From Astragalus membranaceus (taxonomy: Eukaryota; Streptophyta; Magnoliopsida; Fabales; Fabaceae): DNA of 64,000 nt. Shown in pieces: positions 32,488 to 44,430 of this stretch (the first letter of the stretch is position 1; every line of letters begins with the position of its first letter). The notes under the pieces are model-generated. The model did no database searches, was not told the DNA's origin, and saw nothing but the letters and a program-made list of their open reading frames with translations. The position numbers and the translations under genes were made by a program. Location: positions 90,492,360 through 90,556,359 of the forward strand of contig CM076847.1 in NCBI GenBank assembly GCA_039519185.1, in the 5' to 3' direction.

Positions 32488-33660
32488 ATGGAGACCTTCC
32501 TCTTCACCTCGGAATCTGTAAACGAAGGCCACCCTGACAAGATCTGTGACCAGGTTTCAGATGCCATCCTCGATGCATGCTTGGAGCAAGACCCAGAGAG
32601 CAAGGTTGCCTGTGAGACCTGCACAAAAACTAACATGGTTATGGTCTTTGGTGAGATCACAACCAAGGCAAAAGTCAACTATGAGAAAATAGTTCGAGAC
32701 ACTTGCAGGGGCATCGGTTTTGTTTCAGCTGATGTTGGTCTTGATGCTGACAAATGCAATGTTCTTGTCAACATCGAGCAACAGAGCCCTGATATTGCCC
32801 AAGGAGTTCATGGTCACTTGACCAAAAAACCTGAGGAAATTGGAGCTGGTGACCAAGGACACATGTTTGGCTATGCTACAGATGAAACACCTGAACTAAT
32901 GCCACTTACACATGTGCTTGCAACCAAACTTGGTGCCAAGCTCACTGAAGTCAGAAAGAATAACCAATGCCCATGGGTTAGGCCGGATGGTAAAACCCAA
33001 GTGACTGTTGAGTACAAGAATGATAATGGAGCAATGATCCCTATCCGTGTGCACACAGTCCTCATCTCAACTCAACACGACGAAACTGTCACGAATGAGC
33101 AGATTGCCGCTGATTTGAAGGAGCATGTAATCAAGCCTGTCATCCCAGCTGAATACATTGACGACAAGACCATCTTCCACCTCAACCCTTCAGGTAGGTT
33201 TGTGATTGGTGGACCCCATGGAGATGCAGGACTCACTGGCAGGAAGATCATTATTGATACCTATGGTGGGTGGGGTGCTCATGGTGGAGGTGCCTTCTCA
33301 GGCAAGGATCCAACCAAGGTTGATAGGAGTGGTGCATACATTGTTAGGCAGGCAGCAAAGAGTGTGGTAGCTTCAGGGCTCGCCCGTCGTTGTATTGTGC
33401 AGGTTTCTTATGCTATTGGAGTGCCAGAGCCGTTGTCCGTGTTTGTTGACACCTACAAAACAGGAAAGATTCCAGACAAGGATATTTTGGTTTTGATCAA
33501 GGAGAATTTTGATTTCAGGCCTGGAATGATTGCCATCAATCTTGAGCTCACAAGAGGAGGAAACTTTAGGTTCCAGAAGACTGCTGCTTATGGGCATTTT
33601 GGACGAGATGATCCTGACTTTACATGGGAGACTGTCAAGATACTCAAGCCTAAGGCATGA
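32488..33660 (+). CDS. SAMS: S-adenosylmethionine synthetase
   Basis: Makes S-adenosylmethionine from methionine and ATP, releasing phosphate and pyrophosphate. The product is the main methyl donor and precursor of ethylene, polyamines and nicotianamine. The 390-residue protein is the full family length and uninterrupted. The N-terminal GHPDK (residues 14-18) contributes to ATP and methionine binding. GAGDQGHMFGYA (119-130) is the family signature 1 and GGGAFSGKD (266-274) signature 2, the glycine-rich loop for the triphosphate. The C-terminus ends KILKPKA. No transit or signal peptide, so cytosolic, normally as an oligomer. The ATG follows the leader-intron acceptor by two bases. The single coding exon with a 5' UTR intron agrees with plant SAMS genes. 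Convergent with the PPR gene downstream, about 1.4 kb between stop codons. Identification is secure; paralogue number is not assigned. Confidence 0.98.
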   Translation: METFLFTSESVNEGHPDKICDQVSDAILDACLEQDPESKVACETCTKTNMVMVFGEITTKAKVNYEKIVRDTCRGIGFVSADVGLDADKCNVLVNIEQQSPDIAQGVHGHLTKKPEEIGAGDQGHMFGYATDETPELMPLTHVLATKLGAKLTEVRKNNQCPWVRPDGKTQVTVEYKNDNGAMIPIRVHTVLISTQHDETVTNEQIAADLKEHVIKPVIPAEYIDDKTIFHLNPSGRFVIGGPHGDAGLTGRKIIIDTYGGWGAHGGGAFSGKDPTKVDRSGAYIVRQAAKSVVASGLARRCIVQVSYAIGVPEPLSVFVDTYKTGKIPDKDILVLIKENFDFRPGMIAINLELTRGGNFRFQKTAAYGHFGRDDPDFTWETVKILKPKA

Positions 33661-35031
33661 TTGAGTTACCTGCCATGGTAATTTCTAAAGGTGGTTATCA
33701 TGGTAATCATCTTTCTGATTTTTGGTTAGAGAAGTAGTAATAAGGAGCTTCAGTGAGAACATTTTTAAAGGTAGTTATGATAAATTTTTTAGCTTGGATG
33801 AGATATGTGGTGCGGAAGACATTCGCACGACAGGAGCATGAAGCATTAGCCCTCTTTCAATTTTGTTTTTGCATTTTTAAATTTCTTTATTGTTACCGAT
33901 TTTGTTTTCACCATTCTGCTATTGATTTTTTTTCCACCAATCCTGTGTGGTTGTTATAAACTTATATTGTCATTTATGCGACTTTTTCTATTCACTTTTA
34001 CTCTATATTATATTGTTTGCCACATATAGTAAAAAAGCCAAAGACCTTAGCAACTGTTTCCTACTTCCGACCGGCCGTAGTTTCTGATAGAAAGCTGTAA
34101 AACTTTTATATTGTATTTCAGATACATGGCAAAGAAATATTGTAATCACTGCATGATGATGCCATTAGTTATCACTGCAAAGTAATATTGTAATTGTAAG
34201 CAAAAATAAATCTTTCAACCCTCCCCCCTCACTAAAATAAAAGAAAACAGAAAAATAAAAATGTAATAATGCAATAATAAAATCAAATTTTCGTATGCAT
34301 CAACCAGATAAACTACTGGTACTTGTTCAAGGGTGTGATGTTGACATTGTACCTTGTTAAAAAGTTATGATATTGTATTTTTTTTGTGTGCAAAAATGAT
34401 TCTTCAGGGTCTCAAGAGTAAAGCTACAACAAAAAAAACTGTTATATTTATCTCCCTCTCTTCCAATATCTTAGGAAAAAAAATTTATCGTTCTCTCTTC
34501 CATCACATGATTTACAACCCCATGACTTCAACAAAAACACAAATAAGTTTAGCAACTTATTATTCTACAAAATTACCTCTTTCTGGTCAAAGGTACACCG
34601 TACACCAATCACTGATAATATATGCTTGATATATTCTTCAAATCCTCCATCAAAGCAAATCAGCAACTTATATGAAGTTACTGTTACAAAGAATAGGCCT
34701 ATATATCTTGATGACCATAGCCAATGCTCCAACAGAAAAATCGAATGAGCACTGAAAATCTGGCACCAAGACTTTAATAATCATTGGACAGTTTAAGATC
34801 CCGAGTTTTTTAAGGAAGTTCCAGGATGTCGATATCCATTTTATTTGGACTAATGTACACATTATCACATAGCAAGATCACAGGGCATCTCGCGACCCGT
34901 GTCATGATCTGATGATCTTCCTTTTGTTATTCTGCTATATCTTGATGAGAGCTTGACTATTTTCAACCAATGTTCCAATAACAAACCAATTTTGTTGAAG
35001 CAGGAAGTTGCCAACCCAAATCTTTTTCTAA
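33661..35031. other. 3' region between the convergent SAM synthetase and PPR genes
   Basis: Contains the 3' UTR of SAM synthetase (an AATAAA-like GCAAAAATAAATC near 34200) and, on the minus strand, that of the PPR gene. Open frames at 33753-33959 and 34354-34629 have no domain. No repeat with defined ends seen. Confidence 0.6.
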
Positions 35032-36990
35032 TTAAACTACATCAAACACCATTTCTGATGCACTAACATGGCCAATAGATCTCAGTCCCATATTGATGTC
35101 CTTAAGTATCAGCTCAGTGGCTTTAGCTTCTGGGTGAGACTTGTTACCTGCCAGAAACTTGTGAAGAGCTCCATTCATTTCCACATAGCTGCAACCTGGT
35201 GGCTTCTGGATTCCAACATTGTCTATTGCTTTTCTCAAACCTGCAGCTTCATCATGCTGACCCATGTCAGTTAGCATACTAGATAGCATCACATGACGGG
35301 CTCCATGATCACGCTCCATTTCAAGTAGCTCATTGCTGGCAATTCTTGCCAATGCCAAATCTCCATGTACTTTGCAAGCACTTAACAATGCTCTCCATAT
35401 CACAGCATTAGCCTTAAATGGCATGTTCAAGATCAAATCACACGCTTCACTCAGAAGACCAGCCCTTCCAAGAAGGTCAACCATACAGCCATAATGCTCC
35501 ATTTCAGGATTAACACCATAGACAGTTAACATGGATCCAAACAGCTTCTTGCCAACATCAACCAAACCACAATGACCACAAGAACATAAAAGTGCTACAA
35601 ATGTGATATTATCCGGTTTTAATCCTAACAACACCATTTCTTCAAATAAAGTCACAGTGTATTCACCAAGTCCGTGATGAGCAAGACCAGAGATAATTGA
35701 ATTATACAGAAAAGTAGTTTTTAGATCATCACTTGTTTTAGAGAATACATCTAAAGCGGCGCCAATGCTTCCACATTTGGCATACATATCAACAACAGCA
35801 CAAATGAATCCCCTATTTGGACCATAGGACCAATTCTCACCAGCATATTGATGGTGAATCCTTCTCCCCAACTCAAGGGCACCTAAGCGAGCACACGCAG
35901 AAAGAGCAGCAACAACAGCAACCTCATCCGGTTTCATCCCCAAACCTTCCAACTGCACAAACAATTCCAATGCTTGTTGGAAATATCCAGCATGAGAGTA
36001 ACCAGTGATCATGGCCGTCCAAGAAACCATATCCCTTTCACCCATTTGGTCAAACAATCTTCTAGCAGCTTCAACTTGTCCGCGAAAAGCATAAGCACTC
36101 ACCAAAGAAGTCCAAGCCGCAGCAGAACTCTTCCCACTTCTCACTCCATTCATAACTCTCTCAGCCATCCCCAAACACCCACATTTAGCATACATATCAA
36201 CAAGAGCATTCACCAACAAAACATTATCACCTAAACAACCCAAATCCGTGTAAATCAACCCATGTACCTGCCTCCCAATCCTATGATCCTCCAACGACGA
36301 ACAACCATTCAACAAAGCAACAATAGTGTACTTATCAGGCCGAATGCAAAACCCCCTCATCTCCCTAAAAATCCTCAAACAACAACGAACACGACCCGCA
36401 CGCACAAACCCATTAATCATAGTATTATAAGAAACACAATCTCTCACAGGACTTTTCTCAAACACCTTATATGCATTATGAACATACCCAAAAACACAAT
36501 AAAAATGCAAGAGAGCATTTACAACAAAAACATTAGAGTCAAACCCATTTTTCACGACGTGGCAATGAACCTGAAGACCGAGTTGTGAGGTTGATGAGTT
36601 AGCACAAGACTTGAGAAGAAAAGGGAAGGTGAAAGAATCAGGGGATACAGAAGAAGAAAGCATTGATTTATAGAGAGAGAAAGGGTGTTGGGGCGGCGCG
36701 TGAGGGGTGAGAGAATAGGCTCTGATGATAGCGTTCCAGAGAAAGACGTCGGGGTTGGTGAGTTGGGAAAATAGAAGGTAAGAGTGACGCAAAGCTTGTG
36801 AGGAAGAGACAGAGGTGGCAAACAAAGAAATGAGTCTGGTGGAGAGGAAGAGATCGTGGTTGCGACCTGTTACTACCAAGTGAGCGTGGATTTGAAGGGC
36901 TTGTTGCATGCTTTTGCATGATGATAACAGTGATTTTATCCATTCATTGCTGGTTTTTAAAATTAATGGCAATGCATGCTTCCTCGTCAT
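35032..36990 (-). CDS. Pentatricopeptide-repeat protein, PLS class, E/E+ type
   Basis: A 652-residue intronless gene, as usual for plant PPR genes. PPR repeats run from about residue 45 to 540, for example DVFLWNAIIRAYSL, DCVSYNTMINGFVRAGRV, VLLVNALVDMYAKCG, DMVSWTAMITGYSHAG and YNSIISGLAHHG. The end of the array shows YGCMVDLLGRAGLLSEA and VIWRALLSACKVHGD. The E and E+ region follows (KPPGCSYVEMNGALHKFLAGN at about 590-615) and there is no DYW domain. Proteins of this class bind organelle RNA one base per repeat and usually recruit a deaminase for C-to-U editing. Mitochondrial or plastid location is expected; the N-terminus is short and gives no clear choice. The ATG at 36990 starts the frame; an N-terminal extension is not excluded. 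The RNA target is unknown. Confidence 0.93.
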   Translation of the reverse strand: MTRKHALPLILKTSNEWIKSLLSSCKSMQQALQIHAHLVVTGRNHDLFLSTRLISLFATSVSSSQALRHSYLLFSQLTNPDVFLWNAIIRAYSLTPHAPPQHPFSLYKSMLSSSVSPDSFTFPFLLKSCANSSTSQLGLQVHCHVVKNGFDSNVFVVNALLHFYCVFGYVHNAYKVFEKSPVRDCVSYNTMINGFVRAGRVRCCLRIFREMRGFCIRPDKYTIVALLNGCSSLEDHRIGRQVHGLIYTDLGCLGDNVLLVNALVDMYAKCGCLGMAERVMNGVRSGKSSAAAWTSLVSAYAFRGQVEAARRLFDQMGERDMVSWTAMITGYSHAGYFQQALELFVQLEGLGMKPDEVAVVAALSACARLGALELGRRIHHQYAGENWSYGPNRGFICAVVDMYAKCGSIGAALDVFSKTSDDLKTTFLYNSIISGLAHHGLGEYTVTLFEEMVLLGLKPDNITFVALLCSCGHCGLVDVGKKLFGSMLTVYGVNPEMEHYGCMVDLLGRAGLLSEACDLILNMPFKANAVIWRALLSACKVHGDLALARIASNELLEMERDHGARHVMLSSMLTDMGQHDEAAGLRKAIDNVGIQKPPGCSYVEMNGALHKFLAGNKSHPEAKATELILKDINMGLRSIGHVSASEMVFDVV

Positions 36991-37290
36991 CGTATCAATA
37001 GTTCATCGAAGAAATCTCAAACCATTCGTTACGAAAAAACAAAAACCACCTTCTCTGCTGCAAAAAGCTTTGTCAGAATTTTCATATAATGAAGAAGATT
37101 AAGATTTGAATCAATTGTTGGTGTAAGGAGTTTCTTAAGTTTTGTGAAATAGAGTTTGAGACATGAACGATATCTCGGTTGAAAGAAGGTTTATGAACAC
37201 AAATGTTAATGGTGCCATGATTCCCCAACCCACTAACCTTACCTATAAAAAAAATATATAATTTTTTTATAAGCAAATGTTCCTTTACGC
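36991..37290. other. Upstream region of the PPR gene
   Basis: Probable promoter and 5' UTR of the minus-strand PPR gene. I see no clear TATA box and no other feature. Confidence 0.5.
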
Positions 37291-39590
37291 TAAATCTCCG
37301 AAATACCCTTAAAAAAAATTTTTTTTATAAATTTTTGGAAATACACATATTTCCGAAAGGTATAAATATGGGTTTTTCGGAAATATCCGGAAAACCTATA
37401 TTTCTGCATTCCGGAAATATGTGTATTTCCGGAAATTTGTAAAAAAAAAAAATTATTTAAAATCGCGCAAAATAATTGTAACCGAACGTGTAATCAAATT
37501 ACGCGAAATAATACAGTAAAAAAATACAGTAAAAATACAAAAAATAATACAACTAAATGTTCAAAATCTGTAAAGCAGCCAACAGACAATCATAGACATC
37601 CTCCGAAATGCCGTCGACTCCGTTGACTGCCAAAAGACTATCATAGGCATCCTGGACATGCCTAGCTACTCTCTCCCTGGACTCATAGGGAAGTGGACCA
37701 ACATCCTCTCTGGAGGCGAAGGCGGAGCTGGAGGTGAAGGCGGAGCCGGAGTCAGGCGGGGAATGGACACCTGGAAGTACCATGGTAGGTACTCGTCATT
37801 ACAAGCACTCTGGACGGGTGTCCGTCGACCGCTGTCCCTGATAGAACATCAGCTGCTGTACTATGACCTCCAGAGATGGACGTGGGCCCGAAATAGGTGG
37901 ATCAGGAATCTGCTGGACATATCCAAACTGCCAACGGACCCTGTCTGGCATATAAGCACCGCCACATCCCCCCCACAGCAGCCAACCTCTAAATAATGAA
38001 ATGTTGTGAAACCGGAGGTACTGTCTGTGGTCGTCCCAGGGGCTCCATATGACCTGCTCCCTCTGCAAGTCATCCAGCAGCAGCCGAAACTCCGGAAGCT
38101 TGATACTATCGCACTTCTTGTTCGCCCACCTGCTGCAACGTGGAAGTTGGCTGGCACCGAAGTCTTTCCGCACCACGATGGTGGGGAAATACTCATATAT
38201 CCAGCACTAAAATAATAAAAAATAAATAAATAAGTAATTATATAAATAAAAGTAATTAAAAAGAAATAAAAATAATTAATTAATTAGTTACCTGCAGCAG
38301 AGAAGCGTATCCGCCAATCTGCGACGTCTCCCAGTAACAAGCATCATTCAGCTGCTCGTAGAGAATAGCTAGAGCAGCTGGACCCCAAGCCCACTGGTCA
38401 CACAGGGCAAAGTCCGAAATAAGAGTCACCCACTTGACAGGGACAGATGTGTGACACTTGTCGGCAAAAATGGTGTTGCCCAACAAGTGTAGCAGATAGC
38501 ACCGTGCCGCTTGATCAAGATGGCCGCGCTCCATGTTCTGTGTGTATGCGGCCATCAAGAAAGAAAATCGGAATGTCGGTCCCCTGTTGAACTGACACTC
38601 TGCCCAACAGGCTGTGTGGTCAATGCCCAGCAGGTCAACTCCAGCCCGAATAGCATCGGCAGTGTCAAAATGTGGCCGATGCGCCAACGGTGTGCCGGTG
38701 AGCGGCAAGTGGCGCAACGCGGACACGTCGTCCAACGTCACTGTCATCTCCCCCCCACGGCATGTGGAATGAGCTGGTCTCAAAATGCCACCTCTCCACA
38801 AAAGCTGATATGAGCTCGTGGTTGATGTTGCCGAGAGGTGTGATGTCCAGCTCAAACAGATGGGTCTGCTGCAACCATCCTGCTATATGTGGGTGGTGCT
38901 GCTGAGGTCTCATCTTCAGTATCTTCCCCCCATTGGAAGCAACTTTAATCTTACCCCGGTCCTGTAAAAAAATAAAAGTAATTAATAAATTATTAAAAGT
39001 AATTAATTGTTAAAAAATAAACAAATTATTAAAAGTATTACCTGTCCCGTCTGAAGTAGTCTCTGGACGCAGTGGACATGCAACCGGTGTAACAAAACCT
39101 GCTCAGCAGCCTCATCATCATGCTGAGCAACCCCAGCCTCAGCCTGGTCATCTACATGCATGGCGTCTGGCTCAGCCTCACGCTGCTCTCGCTCTCGGAC
39201 ACGTCTCTGACGCTCAGACGCGTGTCCGGCCTGTCTAGTCCTCAATCGGAACCTACTCCTACTGCCAGAAGGACTCTGCTCATCTCCTCCCGCTCCTGAA
39301 TGCTCGCCTCGCTCTATGTTTCCTGTTCTGGTTGCCACTGAAAAAAGCAAAAAAAATAATTAAAAGGGAATTCCAAAAAAAATCAAAAACATTCCGGAAA
39401 TACCATTTTTAAGGTATTTCCGGAAATACCTCTTTTTGAGATATATCTGAAAATCCTTAAAATTTAACTTTCCGAAAATACGTCTATTTCCGGGAAGTTT
39501 AGGGAAAAACTCACTTTTTCTGGAAATATGATGGAATGATGAATGATTTCGTTTTTTAACAATTTTTTAGGGTATTTTGGTCCATTTGGT
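37290..39590 (-). mobile_element. DNA element carrying a plant-mobile-domain gene, probably MULE-like
   Basis: Near the edges lie inverted CCGAAATACCCTTAAAAAA (37299-37317) and, reversed, CCAAAATACCCTAAAAAATT (39561-39580). Just inside both edges there are clusters of palindromic TTTCCGGAAA variants (about 37336-37440 and 39388-39498), like subterminal transposase-binding repeats. Between them is a spliced minus-strand gene with the plant mobile domain, a domain spread by MULE-type and other transposons. I could not fix a target duplication, so the exact ends are uncertain. Confidence 0.55.
37553..39341 (-). pseudogene. Plant mobile domain (PMD, MAIN-like) gene with a frameshift and stops
   Basis: Minus-strand exons join in order: about 39341-39044 (Glu/Arg-rich, REREQREAEPDAMHVDDQAE, ending LLQTGQ before GT), 38961-38292 and 38206-37799. 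Exon 38961-38292 includes GWLQQTHLFELDITPLGNIN, MTVTLDDVSALRHLPLTGTP, FRFSFLMAAYTQ and YLLHLLGNTIFADK. The last exon shows WIYEYFPTIV and YMPDRVRWQFGYVQQIP. These are hallmarks of the PMD seen in MAIN and in the so-called protein phosphatase 7 long-form homologues. A run of seven C at 38750-38756 shifts the frame within the second of these exons. Two adjacent stops at 37796-37801 are followed in frame by 70-odd more codons to 37553. The first coding exon upstream of 39341 is not identified. PMD function is poorly known; host members act in meristem and silencing pathways. Confidence 0.75.
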
Positions 39591-40729
39591 CAATTTGGGG
39601 GGTATGGGGTTCAAGGGGGGGTACAAAAAAAAACACCCATGTTAGCGGGGTGGGAAAATGTTAGTTTCCGGGGTTTGAACCCTGGACCTCCTTCTTGCAA
39701 CAAGTATAGATTACAAATGCCTTTGAAACAACATAACATTTACAAGATTTTTATTCACTATGTTCCTTTGATTGAATATCCAACATCTAACTTCCCCCAA
39801 TTACTAATGAAACTTCAAGCTACTACATATAGAGACTCCAATATCCATTTCAATGGATACCCCAATATTCACCAAAGTCTCCAACTCTCTTGTTGAGAAT
39901 CCAATGCACCAACTACTTTTCAGCCTATGAGAAGACAAACAACAACCTATTGTAGTAGATATATGTTGATGAATCCAATTGACAACAATGTTCAATACCT
40001 TATTGTTTATATAGTCATTATTTACTTAAATGATCAATGTAACCTTCATTTTTACCATTATAAAAGTGTAATGTTCATTTTTTTCTCTCAATATGTTTGC
40101 CTTTTTGTCTTACTATTATTCATTGTGGCTACTTTAATATACATAATTAAAAGATATGAAAAGATAAATGGGTGGACAAAATTAAGTTTTAATTTGTGCC
40201 ATTTTTAATAGTTTTATTTACACTTATAAAATTAGTTTTCTTTTCAAATATTGATATATTAGAATGAATTCATTTAGAATAAAAGGAACTAAACAGTGTC
40301 AAACTATTTGTTATTTAAAATAGACGCAGTATAAATTTTGCAAGGTTAATAACTTAATATAGTATTAGAATCAATAATAATTTATAAAAGAAAAAAATAG
40401 TTTTCTTTTCAAAAATTGATATAAAATAGTTTAAACTGAAATATTTGTTAAAAATGTGAAGAATGTATGAATGAATATTGTTATGTCATTTAAATAATAC
40501 ATTGTTTGAATTTAGGTTTCATTTATTTTTTAAGCAATGATTGTTATTTATTTTATCAAAAGTAATGGTAAAAACTACAACTAAAAGGGAAATCGATGAT
40601 TAACTAATTAAAACTCACAATTCAATAGTTAATTGTGTACCAAATATTAATAAATATATAAATATTTTAATTAGATAAATAAGAGAGTTGAGTAGTCTAA
40701 AGGCTCAATTCAAGATTCATATCAATATA
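39591..40729. other. AT-rich intergenic stretch
   Basis: At 39672-39700 a tRNA-like GGGTTTGAACCCTGGACCTC motif occurs (reversed it looks like a pol III B box), but no full SINE could be defined. The open frames at 39543-39896 and 39927-40208 lack domains. The rest is AT-rich without structure. Confidence 0.4.
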
Positions 40730-40905
40730 AAAAAAAGTTGAATAATATTCCACTAATAGAATCATTTAATAAGTTAGTGGACATTATATGTGCTATCAAT
40801 TTAATAATAATTATGTCTTATTTATTTGTAATTTAATATTAAATATTAATATAGATAAAAATCTTGAGAAGCATTGTAGAGGCTCCATTGGGGTCTCCTT
40901 TTATT
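40730..40905 (-). mobile_element. Helitron 5'-terminal fragment
   Basis: Carries the conserved block seen at every Helitron 5' end in this region: AATATTCCACTAATAGAATC, then GAGGCTCCATTGGGGTCTCC near the tip. It stops six bases before the 3' end of the next Helitron (40911). The TC tip is mutated. Its own 3' end to the left was not found. Confidence 0.55.
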
Positions 40906-41709
40906 TCATACTAGGGGAATACCCGTGCGTTGCACGGTTTGTTATAAAATTTTTTTCCACAGTTTATATGTAAAAATGTGTAAGTTGTTAATATAATTAT
41001 GTATATTAAAAAATTGTATTATATAAATATGTTGTTGTATTTTTAGTTTACAAAATTATTTATTTTATGCAATTGTCTTATATATATGGCTAGATGTGTA
41101 TTTTAATATAAATAATGGAATGTAAATTTATAAGGTTAATTGTTGAAAATATAATTCTAATAAGGGACGCGAATTTAAAAAGTTCGTTGAATATTTTATT
41201 GTTGAAAATTTGTAAATTTATTTTCATGTTATTTTTTAGAGTAATTACAATATACTTTTCATTATACTTAATAATAAGAAGTAAAATATTTTTGATCAAA
41301 ATGTCAATTATTGTTGCTACACTATAATAGACAGCCGTTTGCAATTTAAATTTACAGAATATTTTTTAGTTAGTTTTATTGAATTTATTCACAACATATA
41401 CAAATTATTAATATCAATCATGTTAATATAGAATATATTATGATATAAATATGATTTTAATTTTTTGTTTCAAAATTATCTATTTTAGGAAATATTATTA
41501 TATAGGGTATGCATGTATTTTTAAATATTAATAATTGTTAATACTTTTTATCAATTTAATTGTTTTGAAATATATTACAAAAGTGAAATGAATTTTAATT
41601 ACAAAGTTTATTAAATACTTTAAAAGAAACATAAATTATAAAATTAAGGAGCATCCTAGAGGCTCCATTAGAGATTTATTTTACAAAATATTTATACAAT
41701 AAATTAGAA

Positions 41710-41743
<34 letters not shown>

Positions 41744-42439
41744 GTTATTTTAATTTAAATACATAAAATGTTAATAATAAAATATCTTTATAAATTTTGA
41801 AGTACAAAAACTCTAAGAGGAGGTTTAAAAGTTTGATAAAATAATTTAATATTCTTCGTTTTTCACTATTTTAAATAAAGAATTCTAATATATGTTTCTC
41901 TATCTTTTACGCACCAAACTTCCTAATGACATATATCTTCCTTCTTGTTATAGTAGCATGTATGTATTTGTAATATACATTGTGATAGTAGCATGTATGT
42001 AGTTTTCCGAAAATATTCTAGATAATCAAGAAGCTTAATGGTACTTAGATTAATAAGAATTTTATAACCAATATACATATAGATACGTTTTCATAAAATA
42101 ACACCATATTTAGGTTGATAATTCTTTACTTCGATGTATATTCAAAGTGTCCCAGACTCTTAAAAAATTTCCTGGCATCCTTCTGTGGTGCTGCATAGTG
42201 TGTTGAGAAAACTAAACATAACGTCAAAGTAATGTGTAAATTTAATAGCTAATGAAACTGATTTGAAATAAAATGATCTACTAACTTCAATAATTGTTGT
42301 GGTTGTAGGTACCTAACCCAAAAGTGATAAGGTGAAAATTGTTAACGATGTAAAATGTAGAACAATAGTAAAAAGTGCATGATTAGTTGTGTTTATAAAA
42401 ACTATAAACTAAGAGAGGAAATACATGAATTAATTTTTT

Positions 42440-42860
42440 CAGTTGAGGTAATATAAGTAAATCATTTAAATCTAGTACATCATACAATTTCACATAAAGT
42501 ATTAAAATTAAACCTTTTTCTAAAGAACAATATTAAAATATTCATGATTTCTCAATACCTATAACTTTACAAAGAACTAACTGATCCAAATTTATCTTCC
42601 CGTCTCTTTGTCAACTTCAAAGCTATCAAAAACACGAAACCCTTTACCCTTCGTAAATCTCACTCTCTTCTTCTACTTCTTTTTTTCATTATAATGTTTT
42701 TTGTCAAAACATCTCCCCCTCACCATCCAAAATTATCTCCTTTAAATAATCATTACTTGTTATAATTGACTAAAACTCTACATCTTCCACTCATGTTCTA
42801 CTAAATATCATGAGTTTATTGTCAATTAAAGCAATAACTCATATGAAAGTGGAACCCCTC
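42440..42860. repeat. Helitron-associated dispersed module, copy 1 of 4
   Basis: Shared with 43960-44430, 46800-47130 and 50390-50900. Recognised by TATAACTTTACAAAGAA, then AACTGATCC and CTCTTTGTCAACTTCAAA. An exon-like CTCTTCTTCTACTTC stretch, TTTTTTGTCAAAAC and AAAATTATCTCCTTTAAATA follow. Copies are diverged and AT-rich. The module could be captured host sequence; I recognise no gene in it. Confidence 0.6.
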
Positions 42861-43959
42861 CCTTTCAATGCATAATTGTTACATAAAAAAGAATTGTAAA
42901 GCTCAACTAATTATTTAGTATTTCAAAAATATATTATTTTGATTAAATATGGAATGATATGTGTGTAATATTTTGAAATCAACTAAACTATTATAGTTGG
43001 TAAATATATTTATTCAACTAATTTAGATTTTAATCAATTATAATAGTAATATAATTTCACAAAAACAGTTAAATAACTACATTATTCAATAAATATAATT
43101 GAATATCTAATATATATTGACAATTTCATATTTAATTATATATATGTAGGTTGTGGAATCAATGTCGTTTCAATTTTTCATATTTAATTTGACTCTTGCA
43201 AATATCACATGACATCTTTGTGAATTTCTCAATACATTAATAAATCAGAAAATTTGAAATTTAAGTCCACATATTTACAAAGGAGTATTCATTCGTTAAA
43301 TTTCTTTATATTTATATTAAATGTTATCAAAAACAAATCCATATGTATTGTATTCTTCTAAATCTATTTAAATTATTAGAATTACTAAATATTAAATATT
43401 TTATTAAATTAATTTAGATCTAACCAATTATAATAATAATAATACAATGTCTTTGTTAAGGAAATTTATAGTTATAAATGATATATCGATATTTATCTAT
43501 GTAGAAAATTTGATAAAACAAAAAAAAAAGCAAAAACTTAATCACATGAATTTAGTAAAATAAGCAAAATTTGACACTAAATTTTACACAAAAGAAAAAA
43601 GAAAAAGTAAACAGAAACTGGATTTCACGAAATTGTAAGGAGATTAAGTAATAATATAAGAAAGTCGATATTTAATTTAAATATAATTAAAACAAATGAG
43701 GAACATCTCCCTTATAGCCTAATTAATAGAAGAAGAAAGTAGATATTTAATAGAAAATGATATATAGTAGCCGAAGAAAATGATATTTTTCTTGGTTTTT
43801 TCCTTTTGTGATATAGAGGGGTAGCTTATTAGAAGTGGCACGTAAGGTAGCCTCCTTCATAAAAAAGACACCAAAAGTTATATACATCGTGTTTGATTTG
43901 TGTATTTGATGTAAAGATAAACAAAAGCACTATCTATAAAAAGGTCTTCTTTTAGTGTT

Positions 43960-44430
43960 GAACTGAAATTGATGAACATTCAAGAAACATAAGCAAATCA
44001 TTTAGACCTAGCACATCGTACAATTCCACCAAAACTATTAAAATTAAACGCATTTCTAAGAACAATATTAAAAACTATATATATGATTTCTCAATGCCTA
44101 TAACTTTACAAATGATAGTTATTTCCATTGCGTGATTCAATAACTGATCCAAAATTTTCTATTTGCCTCTTTGTTGACTTCAAAGTTTGCCAAGAACATG
44201 AAATCATTTACCCTTGTGGTGCATTCTACCTCTTCTTGCCAAACTAACTCCTTTCTTCAACTCCTTGTTTTTCATCATGAATTTTTTTGTCAAAGCCTCT
44301 CCACTCACAATCCAAAATTATCTCCTTTAAATAGTTATTTTTTCCTACAAATGAATAAAACTCTACCTCTTTCACTCATATTCTACTAACTCATGAGTTT
44401 ATTGTCAATTAATGAAGTAATTCATATGAA
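43960..44430. repeat. Helitron-associated dispersed module, copy 2 of 4
   Basis: Best preserved copy: TATAACTTTACAAATGATAG, CTCTTTGTTGACTTCAAAG, TTTTTTGTCAAAGCCTCTCC and AAAATTATCTCCTTTAAATA. The block TATATACATCGTGTTTGATT upstream (about 43878) recurs at about 46717 before copy 3. The open frame at 44171-44389 inside it has no domain. Confidence 0.6.

Noticed and set aside
35817..36588. Plus-strand open frames inside the PPR gene
   Set aside because: Antisense shadows of the intact minus-strand PPR coding frame.
39672..39700. SINE or tRNA based on GGGTTTGAACCCTGGACC
   Set aside because: Only a B-box-like motif; no A box, tail or target duplication could be found.
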